From positions 1 to 41,201 of the forward strand of contig PLYM01000002.1 in NCBI GenBank assembly GCA_003153375.1: 41,201 bases of DNA, written 5' to 3'. The stretch's first letter is position 1; each line of letters opens with the position of its first letter. Below, in pieces: positions 24,659 through 33,812 of the stretch. A model generated the notes under the pieces. It was given only the letters and a program-made list of their open reading frames with translations. It did not search any database and was not told the DNA's origin. This DNA comes from Planctomycetaceae bacterium. Its GTDB lineage: Bacteria; Planctomycetota; Planctomycetia; Pirellulales; PALSA-1355. Position numbers and translations under genes: made by a program.

Positions 24659-26116
24659 TCAACCCGCGGCAGCGATCACGGGGTAGTACGTGGTCAGCGC
24701 GGTGGCAATCATCAGGTAGACCGGGATACCCACGGTCACGTTGTAGGAAAATGTCAATCCCAGCGACGCCGCCAGGGGCAACGTGGGGCTGGCTTCGGGA
24801 ATGGCAATGCGTTGCACGGCCGGCACGGCGATGTAGGAAGCAGCGCCACAGAGGACCGCGAACAAGACATAGGTTCCCAAGCCGAACGGCTGGCCTAGCC
24901 ACAAGGAGTACAAGTGGGCAATGGCGATGCCGCAGGAGGCAAACACGTTGGGAGCAATCAGTGCGAAGGCCACGAATTGCCAGCCGGCCTTTCTGAGATC
25001 TTTGAGTCGGTTGGCGGCGGTCATGCCCATCTCGAGCAGGAACAAACAGAGAAGGCCCTGGAAGAGGTTCACGAACACCGTGTCGTTCTTGGCCACCACC
25101 GCCTCGCCCTGCAGGCGGCTGATGAAACCAATGGCCAAGCCGGCGAACAGCAGGAAAATGCCCGGATTTAGGAAGACTTCGTGAAGAATCCTCCCCACCG
25201 AAGCGTTGTGCTTGGGCTCCTGCATTTCGGGTTGCAGCGATTCCTCGGTCGCCTTCACCATGGTGAGATCCACGGGCTCGCCCTGGCCTACTTCCACCAT
25301 GTCGACCGTCAGTTCCCCCGCACCATTGCGTCCCTCTTCGTATTCGGGCAGGGACTCTTCATATTCGGGCAGAGAGCCCCCCGAACCCGACTTGCTGAAC
25401 GGGCGACGACCGTTTTTGCCGTTGCCGCTCCCGCCGAAGCCACTGTGACGAACTGTTGTCTCGACGGCACCGCCAGCGGTAACCAATTCGGCCATTTCGG
25501 CCGGCGCATCCAGCCGCGAGGCGCGGCGCAGCGGTCGATCCACGGCGATATCGCACACTTCGGCCACAGCCGTTTCGACTGCCCCAGCATATCCCGCTTC
25601 GTCAGGCATATTGCCGGCGACGTCCATGCCGTTGCGGCGCAGTCGCGCGACCAGGACAAGCGCGACTATGCAGCCGGGAATTTCCATGACCGCAAGCATC
25701 ACGGGCATGTAAGGAGCAAATGCGATCTGCGCGGCAGTCAACATCCCGAGGGCGGTGACGAACGTGCCGGCCGAGTCGGAGGCGTAATAGCCCGAGACCG
25801 TGGCGGCATCGATATTGCGCAGTTTGGTGGCTTTGCGCAGGATGAGATAGGTGGCAAGTCCGACCATCAGGTTGGTGATAAAGCCGACTAGCATGAATCC
25901 TGTGGCTTGGCCGATCATGCCGGGGTCAAGTCCCGCCAGCTCTTCGCCGCCCTTCCAGCCGATGGCCAGCAGGAGGTAGATGGTAAGCCCTTGGTAGAGG
26001 ACTTTCGGGAACTCGAAGCCGATTCCCAATAGCGGAATCGAAAAGCCCGCGTAGAAGAACAACAGCAGGGGTTTGAACAAATTGTGGCTGAAATTGTCGA
26101 ACAGCGTGTAGAGCAT
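24659..26116 (-). CDS. sbtA: Sodium-dependent bicarbonate transporter, SbtA family
   Basis: This 485-residue membrane protein has the SbtA (DUF897) signatures: GLTIYLLLAIGWKGGEELA, SGYYASDSAGTFVTALGML, and in the second half GAASYIAVPAVQRIAIPEA followed by ASLGLTFSYNVTVGIPVYL. Two five-helix halves flank an unusually long cytosolic loop (about residues 165-300) that is Gly/Glu-rich and contains a tandem repeat of SLPEYEE. The family imports HCO3- with Na+ in cyanobacteria, often regulated by the PII-like SbtB, which is not seen here. Bicarbonate supply would suit carboxylating reactions of PFOR and malic enzyme run in reverse. No sigma-54 site was found upstream. Confidence 0.88.
   Translation of the reverse strand: MLYTLFDNFSHNLFKPLLLFFYAGFSIPLLGIGFEFPKVLYQGLTIYLLLAIGWKGGEELAGLDPGMIGQATGFMLVGFITNLMVGLATYLILRKATKLRNIDAATVSGYYASDSAGTFVTALGMLTAAQIAFAPYMPVMLAVMEIPGCIVALVLVARLRRNGMDVAGNMPDEAGYAGAVETAVAEVCDIAVDRPLRRASRLDAPAEMAELVTAGGAVETTVRHSGFGGSGNGKNGRRPFSKSGSGGSLPEYEESLPEYEEGRNGAGELTVDMVEVGQGEPVDLTMVKATEESLQPEMQEPKHNASVGRILHEVFLNPGIFLLFAGLAIGFISRLQGEAVVAKNDTVFVNLFQGLLCLFLLEMGMTAANRLKDLRKAGWQFVAFALIAPNVFASCGIAIAHLYSLWLGQPFGLGTYVLFAVLCGAASYIAVPAVQRIAIPEASPTLPLAASLGLTFSYNVTVGIPVYLMIATALTTYYPVIAAAG
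25334..25375 (-). repeat. 21-bp tandem repeat in the transporter loop
   Basis: Two 21-base units (25334-25354 and 25355-25375) differ at two positions and encode consecutive SLPEYEE heptads within the central hydrophilic loop. The repeat keeps the frame, so it changes only loop length. Confidence 0.8.
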
Positions 26117-26211
26117 ACCTGGTTATCCGGTCCTTTCGCTATAACGGTTCGCCCGATTGCATTGCACAAGAATCGAGCCGACCGGCAGACTGAGCATCTT
26201 CTTGGCCGAAA

Positions 26212-26505
26212 CTAGGAGCGCATGGCCCGAATGACGGTGCATTGAAAGGCCTGCCGGATGCTACCTGTGAGAGAAACAAGTTCATAGGTCCTTGAAGTGC
26301 CTTGGGAATGTTGTGTACGCAGTTTTGTGCATGGGTGTTCTACGCTTGCACGGAGCGCAACCATCGCCTGATGCCCGTAGGCTTGCCGACTGACAAGGCG
26401 GGCTAGGCGATCCATTAGAGAGGCTATCCCCTGTTTGTCGGCGCGAACCACGGCATTCGTACAGACCTGCATTCGATCTCTTCGGTTGGCGCCACAAGAC
26501 GGCAT
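26212..26505 (-). pseudogene. Decayed copy of the RsbW-like module gene
   Basis: The first 53 residues closely match the intact protein at 29861-29409 (shared blocks VCTNAVV, QGIASLMDRLARLV and RQAYGHQAMVA). After VALRASVEH the reading frame diverges, so the C-terminal two thirds are lost. The start context, GA-rich leader and sigma-54 promoter are conserved at identical distances in both copies (promoter GG to ATG is 70 bases in each). It is still likely transcribed, but encodes a truncated product. Confidence 0.75.
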
Positions 26506-26560
26506 ATCAAAACTCTTGGGTAGCGAATTTGGGGGGAAAGTTTCCCGTCACGATCGTCGA

Positions 26561-26576
26561 CGCAAAGACTGTGCCA
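26561..26576 (-). promoter_or_regulatory. Predicted sigma-54 promoter of the decayed module gene
   Basis: The minus-strand sequence TGGCACAGTCTTTGCG is a perfect TGGCAC-N5-TTGC. Its -24 GG is 70 bases upstream of the ATG at 26505, exactly as in the intact copy. Confidence 0.82.
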
Positions 26577-26672
26577 TGGCAGGCCAGACCTGGTCCTTTA
26601 GGCAGCGTGTGCATTTTTTCCGGAACGGCTCTGTCACTAAAGGCGGGTCCGGATCTTGGATCGCGGTGCAAT

Positions 26673-26709
26673 CTGCAATGCGATGCAGTGCATCTGCAGC
26701 TAGTTGCAG
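26673..26709 (-). promoter_or_regulatory. Paired dyads, probable activator enhancer (decayed copy)
   Basis: Two imperfect palindromes start 21 bases apart: CTGCAATGCGATGCAG at 26673 and CTGCAGCTAGTTGCAG at 26694. Each departs at one position from CTGCAA-N4-TTGCAG. They lie about 100-135 bases upstream of the sigma-54 promoter at 26561-26576, the usual place of an NtrC-type enhancer, and occupy the same relative place as the pair at 30027-30063. Confidence 0.7.
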
Positions 26710-27263
26710 CTGTTTGAGTCAGCGGCAGCCCGCAGGTCGTCGACAGGCCGCGATTCTCGCTCCTGAGACCCTAGTAGCCATACCAATAGCCCTTTTTGAA
26801 CGTGGAGCCGATTGGCGATTTGAGCCGAAACCAGGCTCTTTCGATGATCAAAAACCTCGCCGCTCAGCGCCGGATGATGATCGAGGAGCAAGGAATGCAT
26901 TCGCAATGCCTTTGCTGGTGCTTGTTCGAGAAGACTCGCGGTCACTCGGTAGTCTATTGCATCCCCACTTTTGTCCGTCACCAACTTCGGCAAAACCCGG
27001 TCACCCGCATAGACAACTGCAGCGTCGCGCACGGCTTCACGAGCGTCGGTCGTGATCGTAATTTCAGCCCCCGGGACATCGCGACGTATTGTTTGGACAA
27101 AGTTGGAGCGGGAGGCCGTCACTTCGACCAGAGGCAATTCCTGCTGCCGGGCCGAACCCTTCAAGTGATACGATTTGACGAACGCCAGACGGTCGCCGTT
27201 GAACATGAAGCGGATATTGACGAAGAAAACCCCGTCGCTTGGGCTACGATAGAGAAATTCCAT
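26700..27263 (-). pseudogene. Half-length carbamoyltransferase-like paralogue
   Basis: The 187-residue ORF matches only the C-terminal half of the protein at 31019-30054 (shared NFVQTIRRD and KSLVSAQI, and NRLHVQKGLLVWLLGSQ near the end). The carbamoyl-phosphate-binding half is gone. The first 20 residues are unrelated. AGGAGG lies 11 bases before ATG 27263, so translation is possible. Divergence from the intact copy is substantial (about two thirds identity by eye over the shared part), indicating an old duplication or relaxed constraint. The near GG/GC match upstream at 27315-27332 has wrong spacing. Confidence 0.75.
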
Positions 27264-27445
27264 CGTTGGAAATGCCTCCTAACGGGTTCCATCTTCGGAC
27301 TGCTCCAAATCCCCGCGCAAACGACTTTGCCGTTCGTGAGGTGACCGCTCGAGGACGTCAACCTGCGAGTTTGGGTCGTGATGGCCGCCTTGCTGACGAT
27401 GCTCGCGGCAACGTTTGCGATGTTGATGCACTTCGCGTCGAATCC

Positions 27446-28822
<1,377 letters not shown>

Positions 28823-28927
28823 TTACCCACGCTGAAATCGCTCGCGGGGGCGACCTCGTTAAATCGCCTCAACGCCTCTCAGCGTATGGGCGTCAACAAT
28901 CGGTAACTTTCTGCGAATAGCAAGCGA

Positions 28928-28969
28928 ACAGGCGTGACCTTGGCGGAGTGAGTCCGAGGCCACGCCTGT
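28928..28969. repeat. Long hairpin upstream of thiC
   Basis: ACAGGCGTG (28928-28936) pairs with CACGCCTGT (28961-28969), and further pairs inside (CCT/AGG, CGGA/TCCG) leave a small loop. No T-run follows on either strand, so it is not a standard terminator. It lies 157 bases upstream of the thiC start and could be an RNA structure in its leader or a protein site. Its role is unknown. Confidence 0.5.
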
Positions 28970-29072
28970 CGCCAGGAGGGAACCGTGCCTTACGGCGGCC
29001 TAGCCATCCGCGGCAGTTTTCATTCAGTGGCAATGTTCAACAGTGCCACCCTCGCTGCGCCGTTGCATTTTG

Positions 29073-29315
29073 TCAAATCTTCCTTCCGGCTCGCATTTCC
29101 GCTTTAATATCTGCTTCTGCATCGAACCAGTCCTTCAGCGACGAATTCGCTGGCCGACCACGTTTGAGCCATTTCTCGTACGCCCGTTGGCAGATTAAAT
29201 CATGCACCGGACCGACCTGCGCGGGCGACGTCGGTAGCGTAACACCACCACGGGCGACGGTTGTAGTTGCCGTCGCGGGACTACGGTGTTTTGCGTCTTG
29301 TGCGGAATTAGCCAT
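29073..29315 (-). CDS. DUF2934 protein
   Basis: This 80-residue product carries the DUF2934 pattern in its second half: HDLICQRAYEKWLKRGRPAN followed by LKDWFDAEADIKAEM. The first 40 residues are Ala/Thr/Ser-rich and probably disordered. I choose ATG 29315 because GGAGG lies eight bases upstream. A TTG at 29339 would overlap the Shine-Dalgarno. DUF2934 proteins are small, often linked with stress operons, and of unknown function. No sigma-54 promoter was found upstream. Confidence 0.8.
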   Translation of the reverse strand: MANSAQDAKHRSPATATTTVARGGVTLPTSPAQVGPVHDLICQRAYEKWLKRGRPANSSLKDWFDAEADIKAEMRAGRKI

Positions 29316-29408
29316 TACCATGCCCTCCGAAAGTCTCAATGCTTTCAGTTCCCATTATTAGCACTTCGATCATTGTCGCCGTCCGGGCTGCATTTCAGCA
29401 CATGTTCG

Positions 29409-29861
29409 TCATTCGAGCGACAGATCATCGTGTTCCGACGGAATACGACGCCACGACATCGAAACTGACCAATTGTCAGCCCGGTACTGAATTAACCTCA
29501 ACGCGCACGCCGCCGCGCACGCCGCCAACTCAGGCGGAACCACCTGCAAAGTTGGCATGCTAGCTGGCACCTTTTGGCAAGTTGTAACGTCATTTTCCAG
29601 ACGAACTGAAATCTCGCGCGACCCAATCGTAAACCAAGCATGAATCTCCGTTGCTTTGCCGTCGGACGACTGCGACAAGTCGCGAATCGCCTGTTCGACG
29701 CTTTCATGGACTGCAACCATGGCCTGATGACCGTAGGCTTGGCGACGGACGAGGCGAGCCAGCCGATCCATGAGAGAGGCTATCCCCTGATTGTCAGCAG
29801 AAACCACGGCATTCGTGCAAACTCGCGTTAGATCTCTTCGGCTGGCGCGAGAAGTCGACAT
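29409..29861 (-). CDS. RsbW-like protein lacking the kinase N-box
   Basis: Residues 20-95 align by pattern with the first half of an RsbW/SpoIIAB histidine-kinase-type ATPase (compare the intact RsbW gene at 39494). It has SADNQGIASLMDRLARLVRR, then AYGHQAMVAVHESVEQAI, where the ATP-binding Asn of the usual EALVNA box is replaced (EQAIRD), then a strand pair (TEIHAWFTIGSREISVRLEN). The DxGxGF and GRGL boxes are absent, so ATP binding is unlikely. The last 50 residues are low-complexity. A perfect sigma-54 promoter lies 70 bases upstream. It may be a regulatory decoy or binding partner. Its neighbour upstream is the carbamoyltransferase-like gene. Confidence 0.65.
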   Translation of the reverse strand: MSTSRASRRDLTRVCTNAVVSADNQGIASLMDRLARLVRRQAYGHQAMVAVHESVEQAIRDLSQSSDGKATEIHAWFTIGSREISVRLENDVTTCQKVPASMPTLQVVPPELAACAAACALRLIQYRADNWSVSMSWRRIPSEHDDLSLE

Positions 29862-29916
29862 ATCGACGCTCTTGGAATCCGAGGTCTTGGGAAATTTCGG
29901 CGGCCTTCAATGTCTC

Positions 29917-29932
29917 AGCAAAGCCTGTGCCA
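29917..29932 (-). promoter_or_regulatory. Predicted sigma-54 promoter of the RsbW-like gene
   Basis: The minus-strand sequence TGGCACAGGCTTTGCT is a perfect TGGCAC-N5-TTGCT. The predicted start near 29906 leaves a leader of about 45 bases before ATG 29861. It matches the promoter of the decayed copy in sequence and position. Confidence 0.88.
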
Positions 29933-30026
29933 TGTCATGCAGTACCCGTCCCTGAAAGGATCGATGCCATTTTTCCGGACATCCCGTGCCACCGCAGCAA
30001 CGCCGTGGTTTTATTCGCAATGCCGT

Positions 30027-30063
30027 CTGCAACACATTGCAGTATGCCTGCAACTAATTGCGA
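30027..30063 (-). promoter_or_regulatory. Paired dyads, probable activator enhancer (intact copy)
   Basis: CTGCAACACATTGCAG (30027-30042) is a perfect CTGCAA-N4-TTGCAG palindrome. CTGCAACTAATTGCGA (30048-30063) is a second, near-perfect one. Their starts are 21 bases apart, two helical turns. They lie about 95-130 bases upstream of the sigma-54 promoter at 29917-29932 and overlap the last codons of the carbamoyltransferase-like gene. This fits a two-dimer NtrC-type binding site. Confidence 0.75.
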
Positions 30064-31019
30064 CTGTCAGCGTGGATGGCAGCTCGCTCGCGTTCGCCAG
30101 CCCGCGAGTCTGGCCCCTGTGACCCCAATAGCCACAGTAGCAGTCCTTTTTGGACGTGCAGCCGATTGGAGATTTGAGCCGAAACGAGGCTCTTTCGATG
30201 ATCAAAAACGGCGCCGTTCAGTGCCGGATGATAATCGAGGCGTAAGCAGTGCATGCGAAATGCCTTCGCTGGTGCTCGCTCGAGAAGATTCGCGGTCACC
30301 TGAAAGTCCGTCACGTTGTCACATTCATTTACGACCGGCTTCGCCGGAAACCAGTCGCCCGCGTAGACAACTGCGGCGCCATGCACGGCTTCAAGAGCAT
30401 CGGCCGTGATCGTAATTTCAGCCGCCGGGAAATCGCGACGTATCGTCTCGACAAACCCTGCGCCGAGTTGACGGCACTTGGGCGCCGCCAACACAAACGG
30501 CATTCCGAGTCGCGCGCATCCTTGCGCCAAGCTGCGGGCCAAGCCATCAGGTTGGCCCAAATACGCCAATTTCCTCCCCCGCAAAGAACCAAGGACCTCT
30601 GCCGCCGTGAACAAGTCGGCGAGAGCCTGACAGGGGTGTCCGATTGTGGTACGACCATTGATGACAGGACATCGGCTCAGCGAGGCGACTTTTGCGAGTG
30701 ACTCATGATGGATCGTGCGCATAACGACCACATCTACAAGCTCGCTCAAGACGCGACAAAAATCCGCTAAATTCTCGCGAGTACGGAAGCCTACGTCGCT
30801 ACCCAAAACGACTGCCCGTCCGCCGAGTTGCGAGATCGCTGATTCAAAGCTGACTCGCGTTCTAAAGGATATGCTTTCTAACAGCAGCGCGAGCACGCGC
30901 CCAGGCAGCAACGGCTCGCGAATTCCTTCAATCCATTTTGTTTTTAGATCGCGAGTGAGACAGAACACCACTTCGATGTCCAAAGCGGTCAGGTCACTTA
31001 GTTCGAGTACATGCCGCAT
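30054..31019 (-). CDS. Ornithine/aspartate carbamoyltransferase-like protein with altered active site
   Basis: This 321-residue protein has the two-domain carbamoyltransferase fold. The phosphate-binding motif, normally STRT, is SFRTR (residues 51-55). The carbamoyl motif HPCQ (128-131) and Arg-Thr at 101-102 are kept, as is the second-domain NRLHVQKGLLLWLLG. The ornithine-binding DxxxSMG is replaced by AGDWFPA and the catalytic HCLP by HCLR (237-240). It may therefore bind carbamoyl phosphate but use another substrate, or be regulatory. I choose ATG 31019 (GGAG eight bases upstream); TTG 31025 is possible. A sigma-54-like promoter lies at 31097-31112. No other arginine or pyrimidine genes are near. 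Confidence 0.82.
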   Translation of the reverse strand: MRHVLELSDLTALDIEVVFCLTRDLKTKWIEGIREPLLPGRVLALLLESISFRTRVSFESAISQLGGRAVVLGSDVGFRTRENLADFCRVLSELVDVVVMRTIHHESLAKVASLSRCPVINGRTTIGHPCQALADLFTAAEVLGSLRGRKLAYLGQPDGLARSLAQGCARLGMPFVLAAPKCRQLGAGFVETIRRDFPAAEITITADALEAVHGAAVVYAGDWFPAKPVVNECDNVTDFQVTANLLERAPAKAFRMHCLRLDYHPALNGAVFDHRKSLVSAQISNRLHVQKGLLLWLLGSQGPDSRAGERERAAIHADSRN

Positions 31020-31096
31020 CCGCAAATCTCCAAGAGCGTCTTTCCCTTTTCTTCCGTCTACCGGGTTGCGCCGGTCCCGAATTAGTACCCAAAAAT

Positions 31097-31112
31097 AGCA
31101 CTTTTCATGCCG
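31097..31112 (-). promoter_or_regulatory. Predicted sigma-54 promoter of the carbamoyltransferase-like gene
   Basis: The minus-strand sequence CGGCATGAAAAGTGCT has GG-N10-GC in register and CGGCATG at -24, like the promoter at 22778, but GTGC rather than TTGC at -12. The start site would be near 31086, about 67 bases before the ATG. Confidence 0.6.
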
Positions 31113-31153
31113 CGGACGTGCGCGATGAAGAGATGCTTGACCAACTTCGACGT

Positions 31154-31169
31154 CTGCAACGACTTGCCA
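31154..31169 (-). promoter_or_regulatory. Single activator-type dyad
   Basis: CTGCAACGACTTGCCA matches CTGCAA-N4-TTGCAG at ten of twelve positions. It lies about 45 bases upstream of the sigma-54 promoter at 31097-31112. No second copy 20-21 bases away is present, so it is weaker evidence than the paired sites. Confidence 0.5.
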
Positions 31170-31307
31170 ATGAATGCCAGCTTGCGCACCCGCTGGCTAG
31201 CGCCCGAAGAGGGGGCTTCAATGACGTTATAATGCGAGCGAACCTAGCGCAAGGTACCGCATGCGGGATACGCAGATCTTCGGGTACGGTAAAGGCTCGA
31301 AGATCAT

Positions 31308-31907
31308 TCACCGGGCGACTCTTCCGTCCGGCATCACCGCGCCCGATAGCTTGGCGCCTGTTAGATCAGTGCCAACCAATGACGCGTTGCGCAAGTTCGC
31401 GCGTTTGAGATTCGCGCCCATCAAATTTGCGCCGCTGAGGTCCGCCTGGCACAAATTGGCATCCACCAAATTCGCCCCCATCAACTGCGCGCCGATGAGA
31501 ATCGAGCGGGACAGATCCGCGCCCACTAAGCTTGCTTCGACCAAATCAGCCCTCGCAAATCGCGCGCAGCGTAAATCTGCCCCATGCAAATCCGCGCCGG
31601 TTAAAACCGCACCGAACAGGTCGGCATCTTGCAAACTAGCACCGCTCAAGTTCGCTTCGGTCAGGTCGATGCGGCGAAGATTTGCCTTGAAAAGACATGC
31701 TTTTCGGAAATCCGCCCATTTGGCACGGACCCTGCATAACTTGGAGCCGCTCAATTGGGCCCCTCTTAGGTCAGCGCCTGTGAGGTCGGCCAAAGTAAGG
31801 TCCACCAAGCACAAATCAGCGCTCCTGAGATTGGCCTCGTGTAAATTTGCATTACAAAAGCTGCGTGCGCCCGTTTTGTATCGTCGCAGCAGCTCGCTGG
31901 TCGTCAT
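31308..31907 (-). CDS. Pentapeptide-repeat protein
   Basis: This protein of about 199 residues has roughly thirty tandem pentapeptides of the A(D/N)Lxx type (for example SGANLMGANLKRANLRNASL), which fold into a right-handed quadrilateral beta helix. It starts with MTTSELLRRYKTGARSF, a common N-terminus in such proteins. The open frame extends to a TTG at 31991 that I consider less likely. No signal peptide or membrane segment is seen, so it is probably cytosolic. Functions of the fold range from DNA mimicry (MfpA/Qnr) to scaffolding and cannot be read from sequence. A sigma-54 promoter lies at 32122-32137 with a leader of about 200 bases. Confidence 0.9.
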   Translation of the reverse strand: MTTSELLRRYKTGARSFCNANLHEANLRSADLCLVDLTLADLTGADLRGAQLSGSKLCRVRAKWADFRKACLFKANLRRIDLTEANLSGASLQDADLFGAVLTGADLHGADLRCARFARADLVEASLVGADLSRSILIGAQLMGANLVDANLCQADLSGANLMGANLKRANLRNASLVGTDLTGAKLSGAVMPDGRVAR

Positions 31908-32121
31908 TGTCTTGAAGTCCTCAATCTGGCGCCGTCGTCCAACCCGCCAACGGTCGACGCCCTCCAACGCGGCGAAGTTTGACCCTTTCAAAACACGCCA
32001 ACCCCAGATTTACGACCGCACTAGCCCCCTGCGCAACACTGGACATCTCTTCGCGCAGCCTTTCCGTTCAATATCCGTCCGCTCGTGATCGAGAAGCGAG
32101 TTGTAACTGAGTCCAGGTAGA

Positions 32122-32137
32122 AGCAAGTGCCGTGCCT
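32122..32137 (-). promoter_or_regulatory. Predicted sigma-54 promoter of the pentapeptide-repeat gene
   Basis: The minus-strand sequence AGGCACGGCACTTGCT matches at all conserved positions except the first T. The predicted start is near 32111. It points away from the histidine kinase gene. Confidence 0.78.
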
Positions 32138-32243
32138 AATGTCACTTGAGACCAATGTCTCTGGAATTGCCCGCGGATATAGCGGATATAATTGATTTTT
32201 TGCGAGGTGGCCGAAATCCATTGCCTTTTGGGCACGTCTGTGG

Positions 32244-32259
32244 GTGCAGAATATTGCAG
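32244..32259. promoter_or_regulatory. Single activator-type dyad in the divergent region
   Basis: GTGCAGAATATTGCAG differs from CTGCAA-N4-TTGCAG at two positions. It lies about 107 bases upstream of the pentapeptide promoter and 190 bases before the kinase start, so it could serve either gene. The same 32140-32448 region has a TATAAT at 32187-32192 that might be a -10 box for the kinase. No clear -35 was found. Confidence 0.45.
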
Positions 32260-32448
32260 GTGTCCCGTGTTTCAGGCCCCAGAACCTCCAATCGCCAGTG
32301 GCCGCGTCAGTGCCGAGGAATCCTTGCGGATTTGCACTTGATCGCGGCAGCGCCGGCTTTGATCATCGCTCGCGTAATCATTTTGAGCAGCGCATGGCAG
32401 CAAGCCCAGGCATCGGGGAGTAGTTAGACTGAATAAGAGGTCACGAAG

Positions 32449-33807
32449 ATGTTTCGCGTCAAGCAATCTGACATAGACAGCGGCGACTCGTTCCTGCAGC
32501 GGGCCATTCAAGCGGCCCTTGTTCTGGCACTGGTGGTCAATTGCGCCTCCGCGATTCTGATTCTCTCTGAGTACTATCGGTTGCGCGCCCGGCTTGATTT
32601 GGCCAGTCCGATTTCGCCCGACGTATTGGCGTCGCTCCGTAGCGAGTTTGGCATCCAGTCCATTTTGAGCATCGCCGTTTCGGCCATCTTGTTGTTAAGC
32701 ACCGGAGCCATCTGGTGGTTGCGGCGCCGCTATTTGTCGAGCCAGAAATCATTGCAACAGATCAAGATGATGGCCCACGACATCTTGGCGAGCATGGACC
32801 GAGGAGTCGTCACCACGAATTGGAGCGGCATCATCACGAGTATCAATTCGGCCGCCATTAGGCTACTGGGCGTCGACTTCGAATGTGTCGGTCGGCCACT
32901 TGGCTGCGTTGCTTCGGACTGTGGAAATCTGATACATATGTACGGCGACCTGATCGAAGGTCGTGCCCCGGTCCGGGATCAGGATTTTTCAATCGAGCGA
33001 GACAATCGGCGCATCTGTGTGCGCACAGACGGCCACCTTTTGACGGACAATGAGGGCAATGCTCTGGGCTGCGTCATTCACTTGCTCGACATAACGGATC
33101 GGACCTTGATGGAGGAACGGATGCGTCGCATGGAACGATTCCTCAGCCTCGCCACCTTGGCCTCTGGATTACACCACGAAATCAAGAATCCTTTGACAGC
33201 GTTGAGCATTCACGTCCAGCTCTTGGAGGAGACGCTCTTGAATGGCCAGTCTCTGGAGTCGGCTGGCGAGCTCGTCGGTATTCTCAAGACGGAAGTCTAT
33301 CGCTTGAACGGAGTCTTGGAAACATTCAAGAGTTTCGCGAATTTGCAGCGCCTTACAATTCAGCCGACCGATGTTCTGGCTGTCGTCAACGACGTGATCC
33401 GGCTGATTAAACCGCAGGCGGCCGAGCACAAAGTGGAAATAACCCTCGTTGCGCCGTCAACGCAAATCCCTCCGGTGCCGCTGGATCCTGAAAAGTTCGA
33501 ACAGGCGTTGCTAAATCTCGTGATCAACGGGCTTGAAGCGATGCCCGAGGGAGGCGAGCTTATAATCCGTGCATCGGCTGCCAATGGGGAAGTCCGCGTG
33601 TCGGTTGAGGACGGCGGTCCTGGAATACCATTGGACGTGCAGCAGAACTTGTTCCAACCGTACTTCTCGACGAAGGCCACCGGCACCGGCATTGGCCTGG
33701 CGTTGAGCGAAAAACTGATCAGCCAGCACGGCGGTCGAATTGACTACAGCACAGGCCCCGTCGGATCGATCTTTCACATCATAGTACCCCTTCAGCAAAC
33801 CAATTGA
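32449..33807 (+). CDS. NtrB-like membrane sensor histidine kinase
   Basis: This 452-residue sensor has two membrane segments (about residues 18-42 and 70-92) enclosing a short outer loop of under 30 residues. A PAS domain follows (about 105-220), then HisKA with the phosphoacceptor His243 in LHHEIKNPL, and a HATPase domain with NLVINGLEAM (N-box), VEDGGPGIPLD (G1), FSTKATGTGIGLAL (F/G2). GAGG lies eight bases before the ATG. The tiny outer loop suggests the signal is sensed in the membrane or by the PAS domain. It is followed after five bases by the sigma-54 activator gene, its obvious partner. Confidence 0.94.
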   Translation: MFRVKQSDIDSGDSFLQRAIQAALVLALVVNCASAILILSEYYRLRARLDLASPISPDVLASLRSEFGIQSILSIAVSAILLLSTGAIWWLRRRYLSSQKSLQQIKMMAHDILASMDRGVVTTNWSGIITSINSAAIRLLGVDFECVGRPLGCVASDCGNLIHMYGDLIEGRAPVRDQDFSIERDNRRICVRTDGHLLTDNEGNALGCVIHLLDITDRTLMEERMRRMERFLSLATLASGLHHEIKNPLTALSIHVQLLEETLLNGQSLESAGELVGILKTEVYRLNGVLETFKSFANLQRLTIQPTDVLAVVNDVIRLIKPQAAEHKVEITLVAPSTQIPPVPLDPEKFEQALLNLVINGLEAMPEGGELIIRASAANGEVRVSVEDGGPGIPLDVQQNLFQPYFSTKATGTGIGLALSEKLISQHGGRIDYSTGPVGSIFHIIVPLQQTN

Positions 33808-33812
33808 CTTCC

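Larger units (their letters stand above)
26212..27200 (-). repeat. Segmental duplication, decayed copy (partner at 29409-30530)
   Basis: Gene order, strand, intergenic length (194 against 192 bases), promoter and paired dyads all match the region 29409-30530. This copy has lost the N-terminal half of the carbamoyltransferase-like gene and most of the RsbW-like gene. thiC and the DUF2934 gene lie between the two copies, so it is a dispersed duplication in direct orientation. Confidence 0.8.

Noticed and set aside
27315-27332. GGCAAAGTCGTTTGC upstream of the half-length carbamoyltransferase copy
   Set aside because: Spacing is one base too long for a -24/-12 promoter.
31261-32088. 275-residue plus-strand frame opposite the pentapeptide-repeat gene
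   Set aside because: It is an antisense shadow of the repeats; the Ala/Pro/Lys/Ser repetition mirrors the real gene on the other strand.
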